DNA of 64,000 nucleotides from Polytrichum commune (lineage: Eukaryota; Streptophyta; Polytrichopsida; Polytrichales; Polytrichaceae), in contig OX485804.1 of NCBI GenBank assembly GCA_950295325.1, forward strand, positions 32,734,001-32,798,000. Reading direction: 5' to 3'. Under the pieces are notes generated by a model. That model made no database searches, had not been told where the DNA came from, and worked only from the letters and a program-made list of their open reading frames with translations. The position numbers were made by a program, and so were the translations under genes. Positions 1-11,192 of the stretch are shown here, one piece after another. Positions within the stretch are counted from its first letter, which is position 1. Each line of letters opens with the position of its first letter.

Positions 1-351
1 CAAACAAATTTTATTATTAACAAAGGATTTTTTTTTTTGTGTGTGTGTGTATGTGGATGGTCCGGGTGGCACTCGTTGATGGGGAGCCTCTTGTTACTCG
101 CCATGTGTCACAACATTTGGAAAGGAAAAGCCAAAAGTCACGGAGGCCGTTTGGGATTATGTGGAGTGACATGGAGGGCCCCTTGTACGTCGGCAATAAT
201 TAAGGTGTGATGTGGTGTGCCAGGTCATCTATTTTGCCACATAGTTTAATAATAACGGCGGATTATTATTGACGAGGTCGTGTGGGGAACTGTGGATTAT
301 TGGAGTGGTTCCTGCATCTACATGTGCAAAAAGGTGCCAAAGCTAATGTAA
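1..351. other. left-edge intergenic DNA
   Basis: I see no gene here. There is a short T-run followed by a GT dinucleotide run (about 31-51), then ordinary AT-rich sequence up to the MITE that begins at 352. Confidence 0.6.
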
Positions 352-851
352 GGGCCACTTCACACACGAGCCAAGGGCCGTGACCATGAAATTGTGAGAG
401 CCCAAAAGAAAGTGTCCAATGGCCGTCCCAACACGCCTCCAACATCGTGTAGTGTGGTCACGGACCCTCAAGTGTAGTGTGAAGTCATATGTGACCGGAT
501 CCTCAACTAAATGCTATTTCAATGAATGTCTATTCATGCAGGTCCTCACACATGATAAAATAGAATACATCAACGGTTGTGAGCGTTCAGAGTGCCATGG
601 TCTCTTGGTTTTGTGTTGGGCTTAACTCCAAGAGGTGGTTTTTGAAAATAATCCAAGTGACCATGAAACATGTTCCATTTGATGCCATGTAGGACTCCAT
701 GTAGACTTTATGCCCATCTTGCATTCACATAATCCGTTGGTCCCTCAAGCATAGTGTGAAGCAAACTTGGACTGGCTCCACATTTTCCACCAATGAGAGT
801 GCTTGAAGTGTGCCTAGTCACGGGCTCTTAGTCTCTTGTGTGAAGCATCCC
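352..851 (+). mobile_element. Family A MITE, copy 1 (PIF/Harbinger-type)
   Basis: The left end reads GGGCCACTTCACACACGAG and the right end is its degenerate reverse complement. The 500-bp interior matches the copies at 12.9, 31.3, 34.2 and 56 kb. The flanks are TAA on the left and TAG on the right, a one-base-decayed version of the TWA duplication known for PIF/Harbinger elements. It has no coding capacity; open frames across it are chance. Confidence 0.85.
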
Positions 852-1095
852 TAGGGTTGAGGCATCTATAATTGATAAAATAAGAGAGTTTGCATATGTT
901 TAGGAGGAATAATAGCTAGGGATTACTTGTCTTGCAAAGAGAAACAAATTCTAAAGAGAGTTTTTTTCTTTTTTCTTTCATGAATATGGAAGATGCTACA
1001 CACTTTGAAGTGGAGAATTTTAGGGTAACACATAGTTGATCTATAGGTTAACCGATAGCCGTTCATCTAAATGCTAATGTTTGGCTACGACAGTG
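852..1095. other. spacer between MITE and CACTA element
   Basis: This is a short AT-rich stretch with no recognisable feature. Its last three bases (GTG, 1093-1095) are the left copy of the CACTA target-site duplication. Confidence 0.6.
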
Positions 1096-1125
1096 CATTA
1101 CAACAAAACACATGTCTTTTACAAC
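1096..1125 (+). repeat. CACTA left terminal inverted repeat
   Basis: It starts CATTACAACAAAACAC and continues with TCTTTTA. The canonical CACTA start has decayed to CATTA by a C-to-T change. It pairs with 11542-11571 on the opposite strand. Confidence 0.85.
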
Positions 1126-1299
1126 TGGGTTTTTCAACTTCTACAAGTGAGAAAACCATGACTTTACTGCCGTGGAAAACGACCAGTCGCTTCAGACAAG
1201 CAGTAAAATATGGTCGTAGTCATGTCGGACAAGACATTCCCAATGGACACGTTCCCAATGCCAGTGAAGTTTGGGGTGCTCCGCGTACTTTACCTCATA

Positions 1300-2110
1300 A
1301 AATCATGTCCTACTTCACTACGTCTCGTCAATATAGGTAAGATAACACACACGTCCATATATCTAAGCCTAGTGGACTCATGGCACTGGCACCAGTCATG
1401 TATGGTGTTTGCACTTCACTACACAAAGTCATATCATGTGTAATGCATATACATACATTCCAAATTACTAGTCAACGTTAACAATATGGTGGAAACAAAT
1501 ATGTTTCCACGTGACGAATATTAGTTGAATTAATTTTTCCACAATATTGTTTCCCGTAATCGCGGACAACAATGCGGGAAGTCAATAACGTTACGTAGTA
1601 AGCATCTGTGACTGCTGATAGTAAATAAATACGACAATGACATATACTTTTTATTTCATGTTATGATATGTACTTTACTAAGTGGAGTAATGTTTACATC
1701 AACCAGTGGTTTCTGGCCTACGTTGTGAGGTCATGTGGTTGTCGTATGTCTTTATTATGTATTACTAGTAATGAAGTGTATATGACTTTGCCAAGTGCCA
1801 TGTTTTAAATACAAATGAATGCGTTTATTATAACGAGTAAGATGGGTTCACTTAATATAGTCATATGTTTATGGAATGCACATTATATTTCCAATGGTCA
1901 TACTAGGCAATAATTCTACATCGTAAGCGTCTGTGACTGGTAAGAGTGAATAAATACGAAAATGACATATATTTTTTACTTGATGTCGTGATATTTATTT
2001 TACTATGTAAAGTAATGTAGTGAAGTGTATATGACTTTGTCAAGTGCCATATTTTGAATGCAAATGAATGTGTTTACATGAGGATGATTCAACATAGTCA
2101 TATATTTATG
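1300..2110. repeat. CACTA subterminal repeat region (left)
   Basis: The motif CTTCACTAC or its complement GTAGTGAAG recurs here (about 1312, 1413 and 2015, with a variant near 1768) and again near the right end (about 11342, 11434 and 11527). A longer unit containing AATAAATACGA(C/A)AATGAC occurs near 1625, 1948 and 3320. In En/Spm elements such subterminal repeats bind the TNPA protein; that role here is inferred. Confidence 0.6.
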
Positions 2111-2407
2111 GCATGTTCAATATATTCCCACTTATCATATTAGGATCACTGTGTGGAGTCATATATTTTTTAGTCACTTCACTCTGGTAAAAAATATCTT
2201 TCATTTACGAGATACATTGTAATTCATAATACAGTCATCTACCAAATGCAGTCATACAAACATGGTTATGATGTTCAAAAACCAAATTATATTTATACAA
2301 TAGTATATCAAGGATGTTTTAGAAATCACTACTAACAATGGTAAGCACTGAACTTCATAGAGATAAATGTCTGAAAATTAACAGAGGTCTACAAACCCAC
2401 TCCACAC

Positions 2408-5190
2408 TCACGTAGCCGCACACAACCTTACACAATCACTTGGCCAAAGAATGTAATGGCCTTTTGTTTGGCCAATTGTAGTGACTGGAGGGTCATCTCC
2501 AGTGAGGGGTTTAAGTAGGGGATAATCGTCTTGATATGACTCCGTGATTGTCAACGAAACGTAGGTTTTGCCAATCACCTTTGAGTACAACATCCCACTT
2601 GCTACATTCTGAATAACACCATTTCCAATGAATGTCGCCTTTGAATCCTCATCTTCATAGCCACACAAGTAAACCACATCCCTTGGAGTCTGCACAATTA
2701 CAAAAAGCATATGTTAGTATTAAGAATATATTATTTTAGAGTTGCATGTTTTACAATTATTTCATATTGCACGTTCTATAACATATGCTCACCAATTCAT
2801 TCAAGGGTTGAGTCTTCTTTAAAGCCTTCGTGGCTAGGAGAAGTTTATTACCTCGACGTTTATCCACCAATTCTTTGTCTCCTTCTTTTTTCATTTTCTT
2901 TGAGTTTTTTTTTATAGTGCTACACCTCAATTTCTCTGCAATGTGTATTTAACAATTTTAGCCTTACATTGATTAATGCATTGTAAACTGATGTAGCGAA
3001 GGCACTTCATGTAAGTAAGACTAGACATGGCCGAACGTTTCTGATTTCTTATCAACTGATTCAATATTGGCAAATTCAACCAAATTCAAAGAAAGACTTG
3101 GTTTGAGCGATTGTAGGTTGGACCCTAGTTTTAGAAATTTCTACCCCTACTTCTTCATATGCTTCACTTCCTACATAAATGTACAACTCTTTAAATCCAA
3201 GTCTAATGCCTAAACACTCCAGGGCTTTACAGATACCACAATACTGTTTCTAGTAATCGCGGACAACTATGTGGAAGGCCAATAACTATACGTAGTAAGT
3301 ATCAATGACTGATGGTAGTAAATAAATACGACAATGACCAATATTTCATATTTAATACAACGATACTTCACTATGTTGACTAATGTTTACATAACAATAT
3401 AACTTAGCATAAACATTCGGAATAATGTAGCCCCCCTTCATGAAAATGTTACATTTCTGCGACATTGGTATCGCCTCCAAAGTCAATTTATCGCCTTCAC
3501 TCAGTCGTATTCGTTTGGGTTTATGTTCCCTCTCTATTTTTGCATCCCCTTCGTGCATCTTCACATCATCGTTTGATGATGGCCTTCCAATTGACTGAAT
3601 TGCACCGCTAGAAATATCTTGTACCTATTCATAACAACTTCTATTGACCGCATTAAACACACATATTGAATAAACAAACTCAAACTCCAAACACGATACT
3701 CTGAAATTAGAAAATAATGAATTTGCATGACGTACATATAAGTTGTAAAATCTCATACTTCCCAAATGGATCGCACCAAATTCCATACTTGTTCAGGCTC
3801 CTCATGCCTTGAAGAGGTTTTTTGGGACCCGCAAGGGATCTCTGTGCTCGATACGATGGATTTTTCATATGCACTGCCAAAGTCTAGTAACTTGCTTATA
3901 GGTTCCTTTGATATTCAGCGTGCAAGAGGAGACACATTTCTATGAGAGTTTAACATTTCTTTATTAATATTGGAAAGGTGTTCTCTACGTGAGGGTGCGT
4001 TTGTCATTCTTCCACCGTGATACCAAGCTTGGTCATCACCGCATCTAGCGAGCTTTGCATTGTGTTGAAGTTTTCATCGAAGGCTCTTACCTCTGCCCTC
4101 ACTTCATCAAGTCTTGCATTGCCCGTGCGGCTTATATGCGGAGATATCCCGAATCCGCATTCATATTGAGCATCGCTAACCTCCCTCGACATAGTAAAAA
4201 ACGTTGGGTGACCACCTTTCGAACGTGATGTGTTCTTATCCCTAACAAGTTTCACATCAATATCGTCTTAGCGGGAATCTCTGTTCAATAATAAGGCCTG
4301 CACGCATGTAGCTCGTGAACAAAAAACCTCCGACAAACATATATCCTTGTATACTGTAGTTCAATGAAACAAGAAATAAACGACAACTTATCAACCTAGC
4401 TAGCACCTCCCCCTCGGATCGGCCAAACGTAAATACCTTAACATATTTCCTTACCTCCCGCATAACATTCGCCTGCTCAATCTTCTTCGGGTCGCGAGTA
4501 TGCTCCACCATATTCAACTAGTGATCCAAACGGATAGTCTCCGGTTTTCCCATACCTTTCAGTATGCGCATTTTTATTTGAGCTCTCTTGCTCTTCAACT
4601 GTTGGCCTAGATTGTTTTTAAAGACCTCATACCTTAACACTCTCGGTTCTCGTTTCGAACCACGATATTCCCAGTTCTCCTTCATTCGCGTGTAAATGTT
4701 ATCGAGAGTCGTTTCATGTTGGTCGTTTATGTTGTTAACACTCCAGTCCAGATCGTTAGAGTAGCTGCGCAAGACGTTCAGCCATTGCGGCCTATACACC
4801 CTACTAGGAAATCCCCCCAAAAAAAAACTACTAGTCACAACTCATGTTTAAAACATAAGCACATTAGCTTCAAATGAAAGAAATTATTACGTGATATTTC
4901 AGAGTATTACATGCCTAGGAAATATCTAAGGAATATTATGAATAAAATGGATTGAAAAACGTGTACCGTTTAGGGTCAAGATCCACCACAAATCTTTGTT
5001 TTCCTTCCCTTGCTCTCTCTTCAAATTGTTCCCGGCATGCTTTATTGGTAACCCTCATTTTAGCTTATATTTGCGAGTTATGTGTTGATAGCCTTCGCAT
5101 TGCAACCCATTTTTCGCCGAGTCCATCTTCTTCTTCATCACTACTATGTGCCCTCGCCGAGTGAATGCATGATGTCAATTCCCGTTTCAT
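2408..5190 (-). pseudogene. CACTA second protein, TNPA/Transposase_24-like, broken
   Basis: Coding segments on the minus strand line up in the order expected of the plant Ptta/En/Spm Transposase_24 family. Segment 1 (5190 to about 4961) is acidic then basic, with DSDEEED-like composition and REQFEERAREGKQRF. Segment 2 (about 4806-4455) contains YRPQWLNVLRSYSND and ends in KPETIRLDH, then a TAG (4518-4520) where the family has Trp, then EHTRDPKKIEQANVMRE before a GTAAGG donor. Segment 3 (about 4260-4004) has RDKNTSRSKGGHP and a coiled tail. A basic segment lies at about 3640-3430. The last segment (about 2690-2408) has VASGMLYSKVIGKTY and ILWPSD, like the family's carboxyl end. A second stop lies at 5065-5067. 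Exon borders are approximate. Its role by homology is DNA binding at the transposon ends. Confidence 0.6.
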
Positions 5191-5199
5191 GATTGTGCA

Positions 5200-6058
5200 A
5201 TGTTGGACTTGGAGCTATGGAACTTGAAGGAAAAAGAAGCAGACAAAAAAAAATTGGTAAAGTATTGATGTCTTTGTAGTATATGCGCAGGGGGAAATGT
5301 ATTGTCAAAAGCAACCATACGAAAACATCTCCGTCACTACAAACGAGATCCCACATTTACGAAATCCATATTGGTAAGTGATATATTTGCGTTAATTGAA
5401 TTATATTGTTTTGTAATTGAGACAATTGAATTTTGATTTAATATTGATTTCATTCGTGTAGGCACAAAGACGACATTTTGTTGAGGAGGCAGCTAAGGTG
5501 ATTATTCAATTGTTTTTTAAAGAGACGACAACCCCAAAAGTTTTCCCCCAAAAGAAAAATTACACTAATGAAGAGTTAATATTGATGAATTGGAGGGTTG
5601 AAGCCTTCAATGGGCAGTGGTGTGATGGCCCCATACCAAAGTTTAGTACTTTCAAGTTTCACCAAAGAAATTGGGAAGTGAAAATTTCAAAGTTTTCGTT
5701 CATGGGTTGGGGTTTATTTGCCATGGATTCCGCAAAAGCAGGCGATATTCTTTTACCATTTGTGGGTCCCCAATACACCAAGTCATAATACCGAAAAATA
5801 AAAAGTCTTGTATCCCGCTTCAAAAGTTATGTCCTTCAAGTTGAGGATGATATTTACATAGACGGGAGAGTGGAGAGGGCCAATGTTGCAGGTTTTATTA
5901 ACAACTCCATAGGGCGAGAGGAAATCGGCGATGTAGTGTGGGAGTATAGTATGCTTCCAAAACCTTCGAACAAGAACGAATGGGGTTTTGTTATGACAAT
6001 TGCATCAAGGGATATAGAAGTAGGAGAAGAGTTGTATGCGCATTACTCCGTGAATTAA
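5200..6058 (+). pseudogene. zinc-finger exon joined to a SET methyltransferase domain, inside the CACTA element
   Basis: Exon 1 (5200-5373) encodes an acidic start and CLCSICAGGNVLSKATIRKH, the C-x-C-x2-C...H finger typical of TNP2 amino termini. It ends at a GTAAGT donor in phase 0. Exon 2 begins after TGTAG at 5462 and stays in frame. It encodes SET hallmarks: GWGLFA (5705-5722), FINNS in place of the usual FINHS (5894-5908), and RDIEVGEEL followed by a Tyr three residues on (6008-6046). A natural TAA follows at 6056. Two internal stops interrupt it (TGA 5266-5268, TAA 5786-5788). The Cys after NHS and the post-SET cysteines are absent. SET domains transfer methyl groups from S-adenosylmethionine to lysine; activity here is not implied. 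Whether the finger exon normally splices to SET or to TNP2 is unknown. Confidence 0.75.
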
Positions 6059-6155
6059 ATTCATGTTATTTCCTCAAGATATGTTGCATACTTACTTCAT
6101 TGCCAATTTCAAAATTATGTCTTGCACTAGGATATTATGTCGCAAAGAAAACCAT

Positions 6156-6551
6156 AAGGCAGGTTGTATTGGACAACTTTACTTGAAGTAGTAATTTACA
6201 TTACTTGACATAGTGAACAACAACTGAATGCAGTTGAAAGGGCTAGAAGAGAACATGTGAAAGTAATTTAACCCCCTGGATTCCTCGTAAATGTACAAGG
6301 TTACCAAGAGCAAATGTATTGTTTTCTTATTCTTGATGCACATACATGCATAATACCACAAGGCAGGTTGTATTGGACAACTTACTTGAAGTAGTAATTT
6401 ACATTACTTGTCATAGTGAACAACAACTGAATGCAGTTGAAAGGGCCAGAAGAGAACATGTGAAAAAAATTTAACCCCCTCGATTCCTCGTACATATACA
6501 AGGTTACTAAGAGCAAATGTATTGTTTTTTTATTCCCGATGCACATACAAG
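6156..6551 (+). repeat. 204-bp tandem duplication within the CACTA element
   Basis: Two adjacent copies (6156-6359 and 6360 to about 6551) both start AAGGCAGGTTGTATTGGACA and run about 95% identical. They lie between the SET domain and the first TNP2 exon. They contain no convincing reading frame and are probably intronic or intergenic inside the element. Confidence 0.9.
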
Positions 6552-6705
6552 AGGTGAATAACGACATTTACAGTGCACAAAATGACATATATATGGCGAC
6601 ACAAGAATGAAGCTACATGACGGTAGAAGCAAATAATGATACGGGAACATGATTAGATGGAGACATATTACGAGAAACAAATACAGAAGTGGTGCATGAT
6701 AGCAA

Positions 6706-7391
6706 CACGGGGAGGTCACTTCATTGTCAAGTTGACACCACGTGCGGACAAAGTTTGCTACCCCTATATTACATGCCATATATAATTTTAAAATTTATGA
6801 TATTTTTTCTACATATACATAACCATTGATAGTATCTTTTGTATATTTTTATGAAATTTTTAGTCATCTTTATTTATTTTAGTAATTATTTTAGTTCAAT
6901 TATGTGTCATTCTAGTTAGAAATGGTATGTTTTATGAAAAAACAAATCATCAAATTTAATTACCACTTTTGACTATGTCATAGGTACTGTGTATATCTAC
7001 TCATGAAAAAGAATTGATAAAATTTTGACCCATTTTGGTGGTGCAACTTACCAAAAGAAGATTTTTTTTGGTCGCACGTGGTGTTCAACTTGACAATGGA
7101 GTGACCCCCCCCCCTGCAACCTCCCCCACGTGGGTGCCCATAAGCCCGGACAAGAAACTCCTCCTCCGGAAAAGCCCAACTCCAAAAAGTGCCGCCATGT
7201 AGGCGGCCATGTCATTTTATCATCCATGAGAAAAATTCACCACCATTGTTTTCTTCACCTAGTGTAAACACCCACCGGTCAAGAGTTGCATTTTCGACCA
7301 ATCACAATTGAGAAACGCCCTTTTTTTCATGACCGGTGGACTTCTCCACCGTAGTGTAAACCGGCCCTGACAATGGAGTGATCTACCCGTG
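6706..7391 (+). mobile_element. hAT-type MITE (family Q), copy 1, carrying a nested fragment
   Basis: The element starts CACGGGGAGGTCACTTCATT and ends with the near-complement. It is flanked by an exact 8-bp duplication, GATAGCAA (6698-6705 and 7392-7399). Eight-bp duplications are the hAT signature. It is the inverted counterpart of the 407-bp copy at 61.5 kb, longer by about 279 bp because of the insertion at about 7105-7381. It disrupts the first TNP2 exon: the coding frame resumes exactly across the duplication. Confidence 0.88.
7105..7367 (+). mobile_element. fragment of Harbinger element family P (right end only)
   Basis: After a C10 run, the sequence from about 7145 matches the right-hand 220 bp of the 59.5-60.6 kb element, ending GTGTAAACCGGCCC. 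It is bracketed by a 14-bp direct repeat, TGACAATGGAGTGA (7091-7104 and 7368-7381). That does not fit the 3-bp duplication made by Harbinger transposition, so it may have arrived by repair or template switching. Confidence 0.75.
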
Positions 7392-10300
7392 GATAGCAAT
7401 GAGGAAGTGGAGGTAGTTTGGATGGTCAATGAGTGTTTCAAGAGGTATGATAGTTTGCCCGGATGCGCAAACACCACACCAAACAATGAGGAAATGGAGG
7501 AAGAAGTCCATAGAAAACAAGAAGATGAGGACGAAATGGCCAATCTAGAACCACGTGTACGTGAAGAAGACAATGATGAGAATGCCGAGAGTATGGAGGC
7601 ATTATTGAAAGAAGCTAGTATTCCGCTTTTCAAGGACAGCCCTACCAACCGCTTGCAAGCAACCCTCATGCTCCTTAATATATGCACTATTTTTGGAGTA
7701 CCAAACGCATGTGTCGATGAGTTGTTGAAACCATTGAAACATGATCTACTCCCCAAAGAAAACACTTGCCCTCCATCACATTACGAGGCCAAGAAATTGG
7801 TGAGGAAGTTGGGTTTGAGCTACAACACTATTCATGCGTGCAAGAATGGCCACTGCTTGTTTAGGAATGAACTGAAGGACGCGAAAGAGTGTCCCCAATG
7901 CAAAGAATCCCGGTATGTTCCCAATTCTGATAGCATTCCAGTGAAAATGTTGCGACATTTTCCTCTTATACCTCGGTTGCTCCGAATGTACCGTTGCAAA
8001 CAGTTGGCTGAGCTTATGACATGGCATATCGAGGGGAAAAACAAAGACAACAAAGTAAGATCGATTGTGGATTCAAAGGCATGGAAACACGTGGACGCAA
8101 GGTGGCCGGACTTTGCGAAGGAGCCAAGGAACCTACGTCTGGCACTAGCATTGGATGGTGTCAATCCCTTTTCTAACCAATCTTTAAGTCATTCAATCTA
8201 GCCAGTAGTATTGCTAAACTATAATTTGCCACCATGGTTAGTTACGAAGCGTTTTTTTGTGATGCTAACCCTAATCATTCCCGGCAAAGACAGTGTGAAA
8301 GAGGAAAATATACATGTGTACTTAGCACCACTTATAGAGGAGCTACAAAGGTTGTGGAAAGGGGTGAAGGCAATTGATGGATCAATATTGGAGAAGGCGC
8401 ACTCAAGTGTGGAGAGTAATCATATCACAAACCCAAATTTCAAGCTTCAAGCGATTCTTATGTGGAGCATTTATGACTTTCCGGCCTATGGGTTGCTTGC
8501 CGGGCAAGTTACGAAGGGGTACAGGGGTTGTCTCCCATGTGGGCCACATGTGTCAACGAGGAGGTCCAAGTCTTTGGGGGAAAACGTTTATCTCGGTCAT
8601 CGTCGTTACTTGGCAATGCACCATCCGTACAAACGATTAAAAAGTAGCTTTGATGGAGAAGATGACCGCTGAGGTCCCCTGCGGGTATTGTTTCTACGCG
8701 ATATTTTGTGGTTTGCAAAACAAAGAGAAGATTGGTTGGCAAGATTGACCGGAAATAAAGGAGGAGACAAACTGGATCCAATCCACAAGCATGGAGTGAC
8801 GAGGAAGAACGCACTCTTTGCATTACCATATTGGAAGGTACACCCTAGCGACTCATATTCCCGGTATTATTGACCACATCTTATGGGCCCTACTTGAACA
8901 TCAGAATTTTACGGAGGGTTCAATTTGATTGTGTTACTGTGAAAGTAAATGTCGACCGGGACTATGAGAAATGATGCATGTCTATTAGAAGTAAATGAAC
9001 ATGACTGTTGGAGGTAATTGATCATAACTTTAGGAAGTAATTGAACACATTAGTTGTAGTCATGTTAATACTCCAATACTTATATAAGTAATGGTATGGT
9101 CATATTGGACAACAATTATTGTAACACTTTGCAAAATTTTCTTATATAGTATTTGGCAGGCAATATACTTACCCTGATATTATGTGGACCGACAGGGCCT
9201 TCTTATACGCAATACGTTGGATGTAATGCAATACAAGAAAAACATAGCAGAAAGTCTCATGAAAATCTTATTTGAGGAGAAGGATACACTCAAGGTTCGC
9301 ATAGACTTAAAGGAAGCCAACATACGGCCGCATTTGTGGCCCATACCGGGGAGAAAACCAGGAAACCTGACTTTGCCACAAGCTTCGTATGTGCTCACAA
9401 AGAAAAAGAAGGAGGTATTCGTGGATGTTGTGCGGCAGTTGAAAACTCCAACTCATTATGCTGGCCAATTGCGAAAAATAGTTCACATGGATGGAAGCCT
9501 GAAAGGATTGAAATCCCACGATTACCATGTCCTTGTGCAACAAGTTTTGTCCCTTTGTGTACGCACAATCATGAGAAAAGATGTGCGTATATGTATAATA
9601 AGACTAAGCCGCATATTCAAACGCTTATGCGTTAAAACCATCAATCCATTGAAAATGAGTGAACTAAGAGAGGATACGGCCATCACCTTGTGCATGCTCA
9701 AAAAATAATTTCCATTGACATTTTTTGATGTCATGACGTACCTTTTGGTTGAGGAATTAGATATTTGTGGGCCCGTACATACCCGTTTGATGTATACTAT
9801 GGAAATGTACTTGAAGACATTGAAGGGCTATGTTCGAAATCGCGCAAGACCCGAAGCTAGTATGGCCGAATGATATACTATAGATGAAGCGTTTGGCTTT
9901 TGCACGGAGTACATGCAAACATATATCATTACAAGGCGCAGGGTATGGGATGATAAAGAGGATCCTACAATGAACGACGAAATACTAGAAGGTGTTGGAC
10001 AACCAAAGATACTAACACCCAAGATACGCGATTGGATACATGAATTTGTGGTGAATAATGTGGCTCCATTGGAGTCGTGGAGAAAGTAAGTTACTTCATC
10101 ACTAATGCACAATGTTTTCATATTTGTGAAAAGAGTGTTCACACCCAAAGAATGAAACCATATTTTATATCATGTAAATTGGAAATGAATTTGGTATGTG
10201 ATGAAAAAAACTTCATGTATCACCAATACATGTCACTTATGTATGCTTAGAGATTGTGTACTTTACAAATATGAAAGGCATTACAAAATTGTGTTACTTT

Positions 10301-11192
10301 ACAGGCTCCACACCGCAAGTATAAGACAATACAAATTAGATCGTGAGGAATATCGAAGGAAAAAACGAAATGGCAGGATTGTTTATCCCAAAAATCTCCA
10401 AGATGAGCATTTCCACAATTGGTTCAAGTCAGAGGTCTCACATGCCAAAGCAGCGGGAGAAGAGATTGATGAAGATATGTTGGTTTTGTCTTTTCCACTC
10501 TCTAGCCAAACAACATCTTACGGATCCATATATGCTTTCGGAAACCATATTTGTGTGCATAGTGCATAAGGGACATTGACAACAGTCGACTCTGGCGTGG
10601 CCGCCACCTTCTCCCATAATTGTCGGTCAAGTATACATGCCAAGAACTTGAAGGCAGCAAACTTGGAGTATGTGGGATGAGTGGAGGAAATATTGGCCAT
10701 GGACTATGGTCGATATGAATTGGTTGTGTTGTATTGTAATTGGGTGATGGCAAACATGGTTGGGCACAATGTCACTATGAAGCGAGATAATTGTGGGTTT
10801 GTCATAGTGAATTTTGATAGATTGGTACCATTATTAGCCGAATCTTTCGCATTTTCACTCCATGTTGAACAAGTTTTTTTGCAGATGATTTGAACAATCA
10901 TGGATGAAAGGTGGTTCTACGGAAAGAGCCAAGAGTAGCAAGAGTTGTTTCTAGCAAAGACTCTATGCCGGACATAGGATGCCTATCGATAGGCAACGTT
11001 GAAGAGCATTGTGGATTGGTACCAACATCTTTAGAGAATGATGCAACACCAACTGATCCAATATTGGATAAGGTTGTGGTTTTAAGCAGCGATGAAGTGG
11101 TTGTAGCTTTGAACACAAATGAGCATGAACCATCTTATGAAGATGAAGATGAATTTGGAATTGAAGAAGATGGAAATGCTCAAATAGATTAA

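Larger units (their letters stand above)
6553..11192 (+). pseudogene. TNP2-type CACTA transposase (Transposase_21), decayed
   Basis: This is the DDE transposase of En/Spm elements. An acidic exon (about 6553 to 8837, interrupted by the MITE at 6706-7391) carries LGLSYNTIHACKNGHCLF, YNLPPWLV and LPYWK. A 358-bp intron (GT at 8838, AG before 9196) is followed by LIRNTLDVMQYKKNI, GLKSHDYHVLVQQ and GYVRNRARPEAS. A second intron (10086-10304) precedes HFHNWFKSEV, VLYCNWV and CGFVIVNFDRL, ending at 11190-11192. I count nine in-frame stops (6608, 6650, 8199, 8670, 9706, 9871, 10567, 10678, 10905) and one frameshift near 10870. Those at 8199 and 10905 replace a Trp that is conserved in the family. 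Family assignment is firm; this copy is dead. Confidence 0.9.

Noticed and set aside
7259-8164. Minus-strand frames opposite the TNP2 exon
   Set aside because: They are shadows of the plus-strand transposase, which has clear family motifs.
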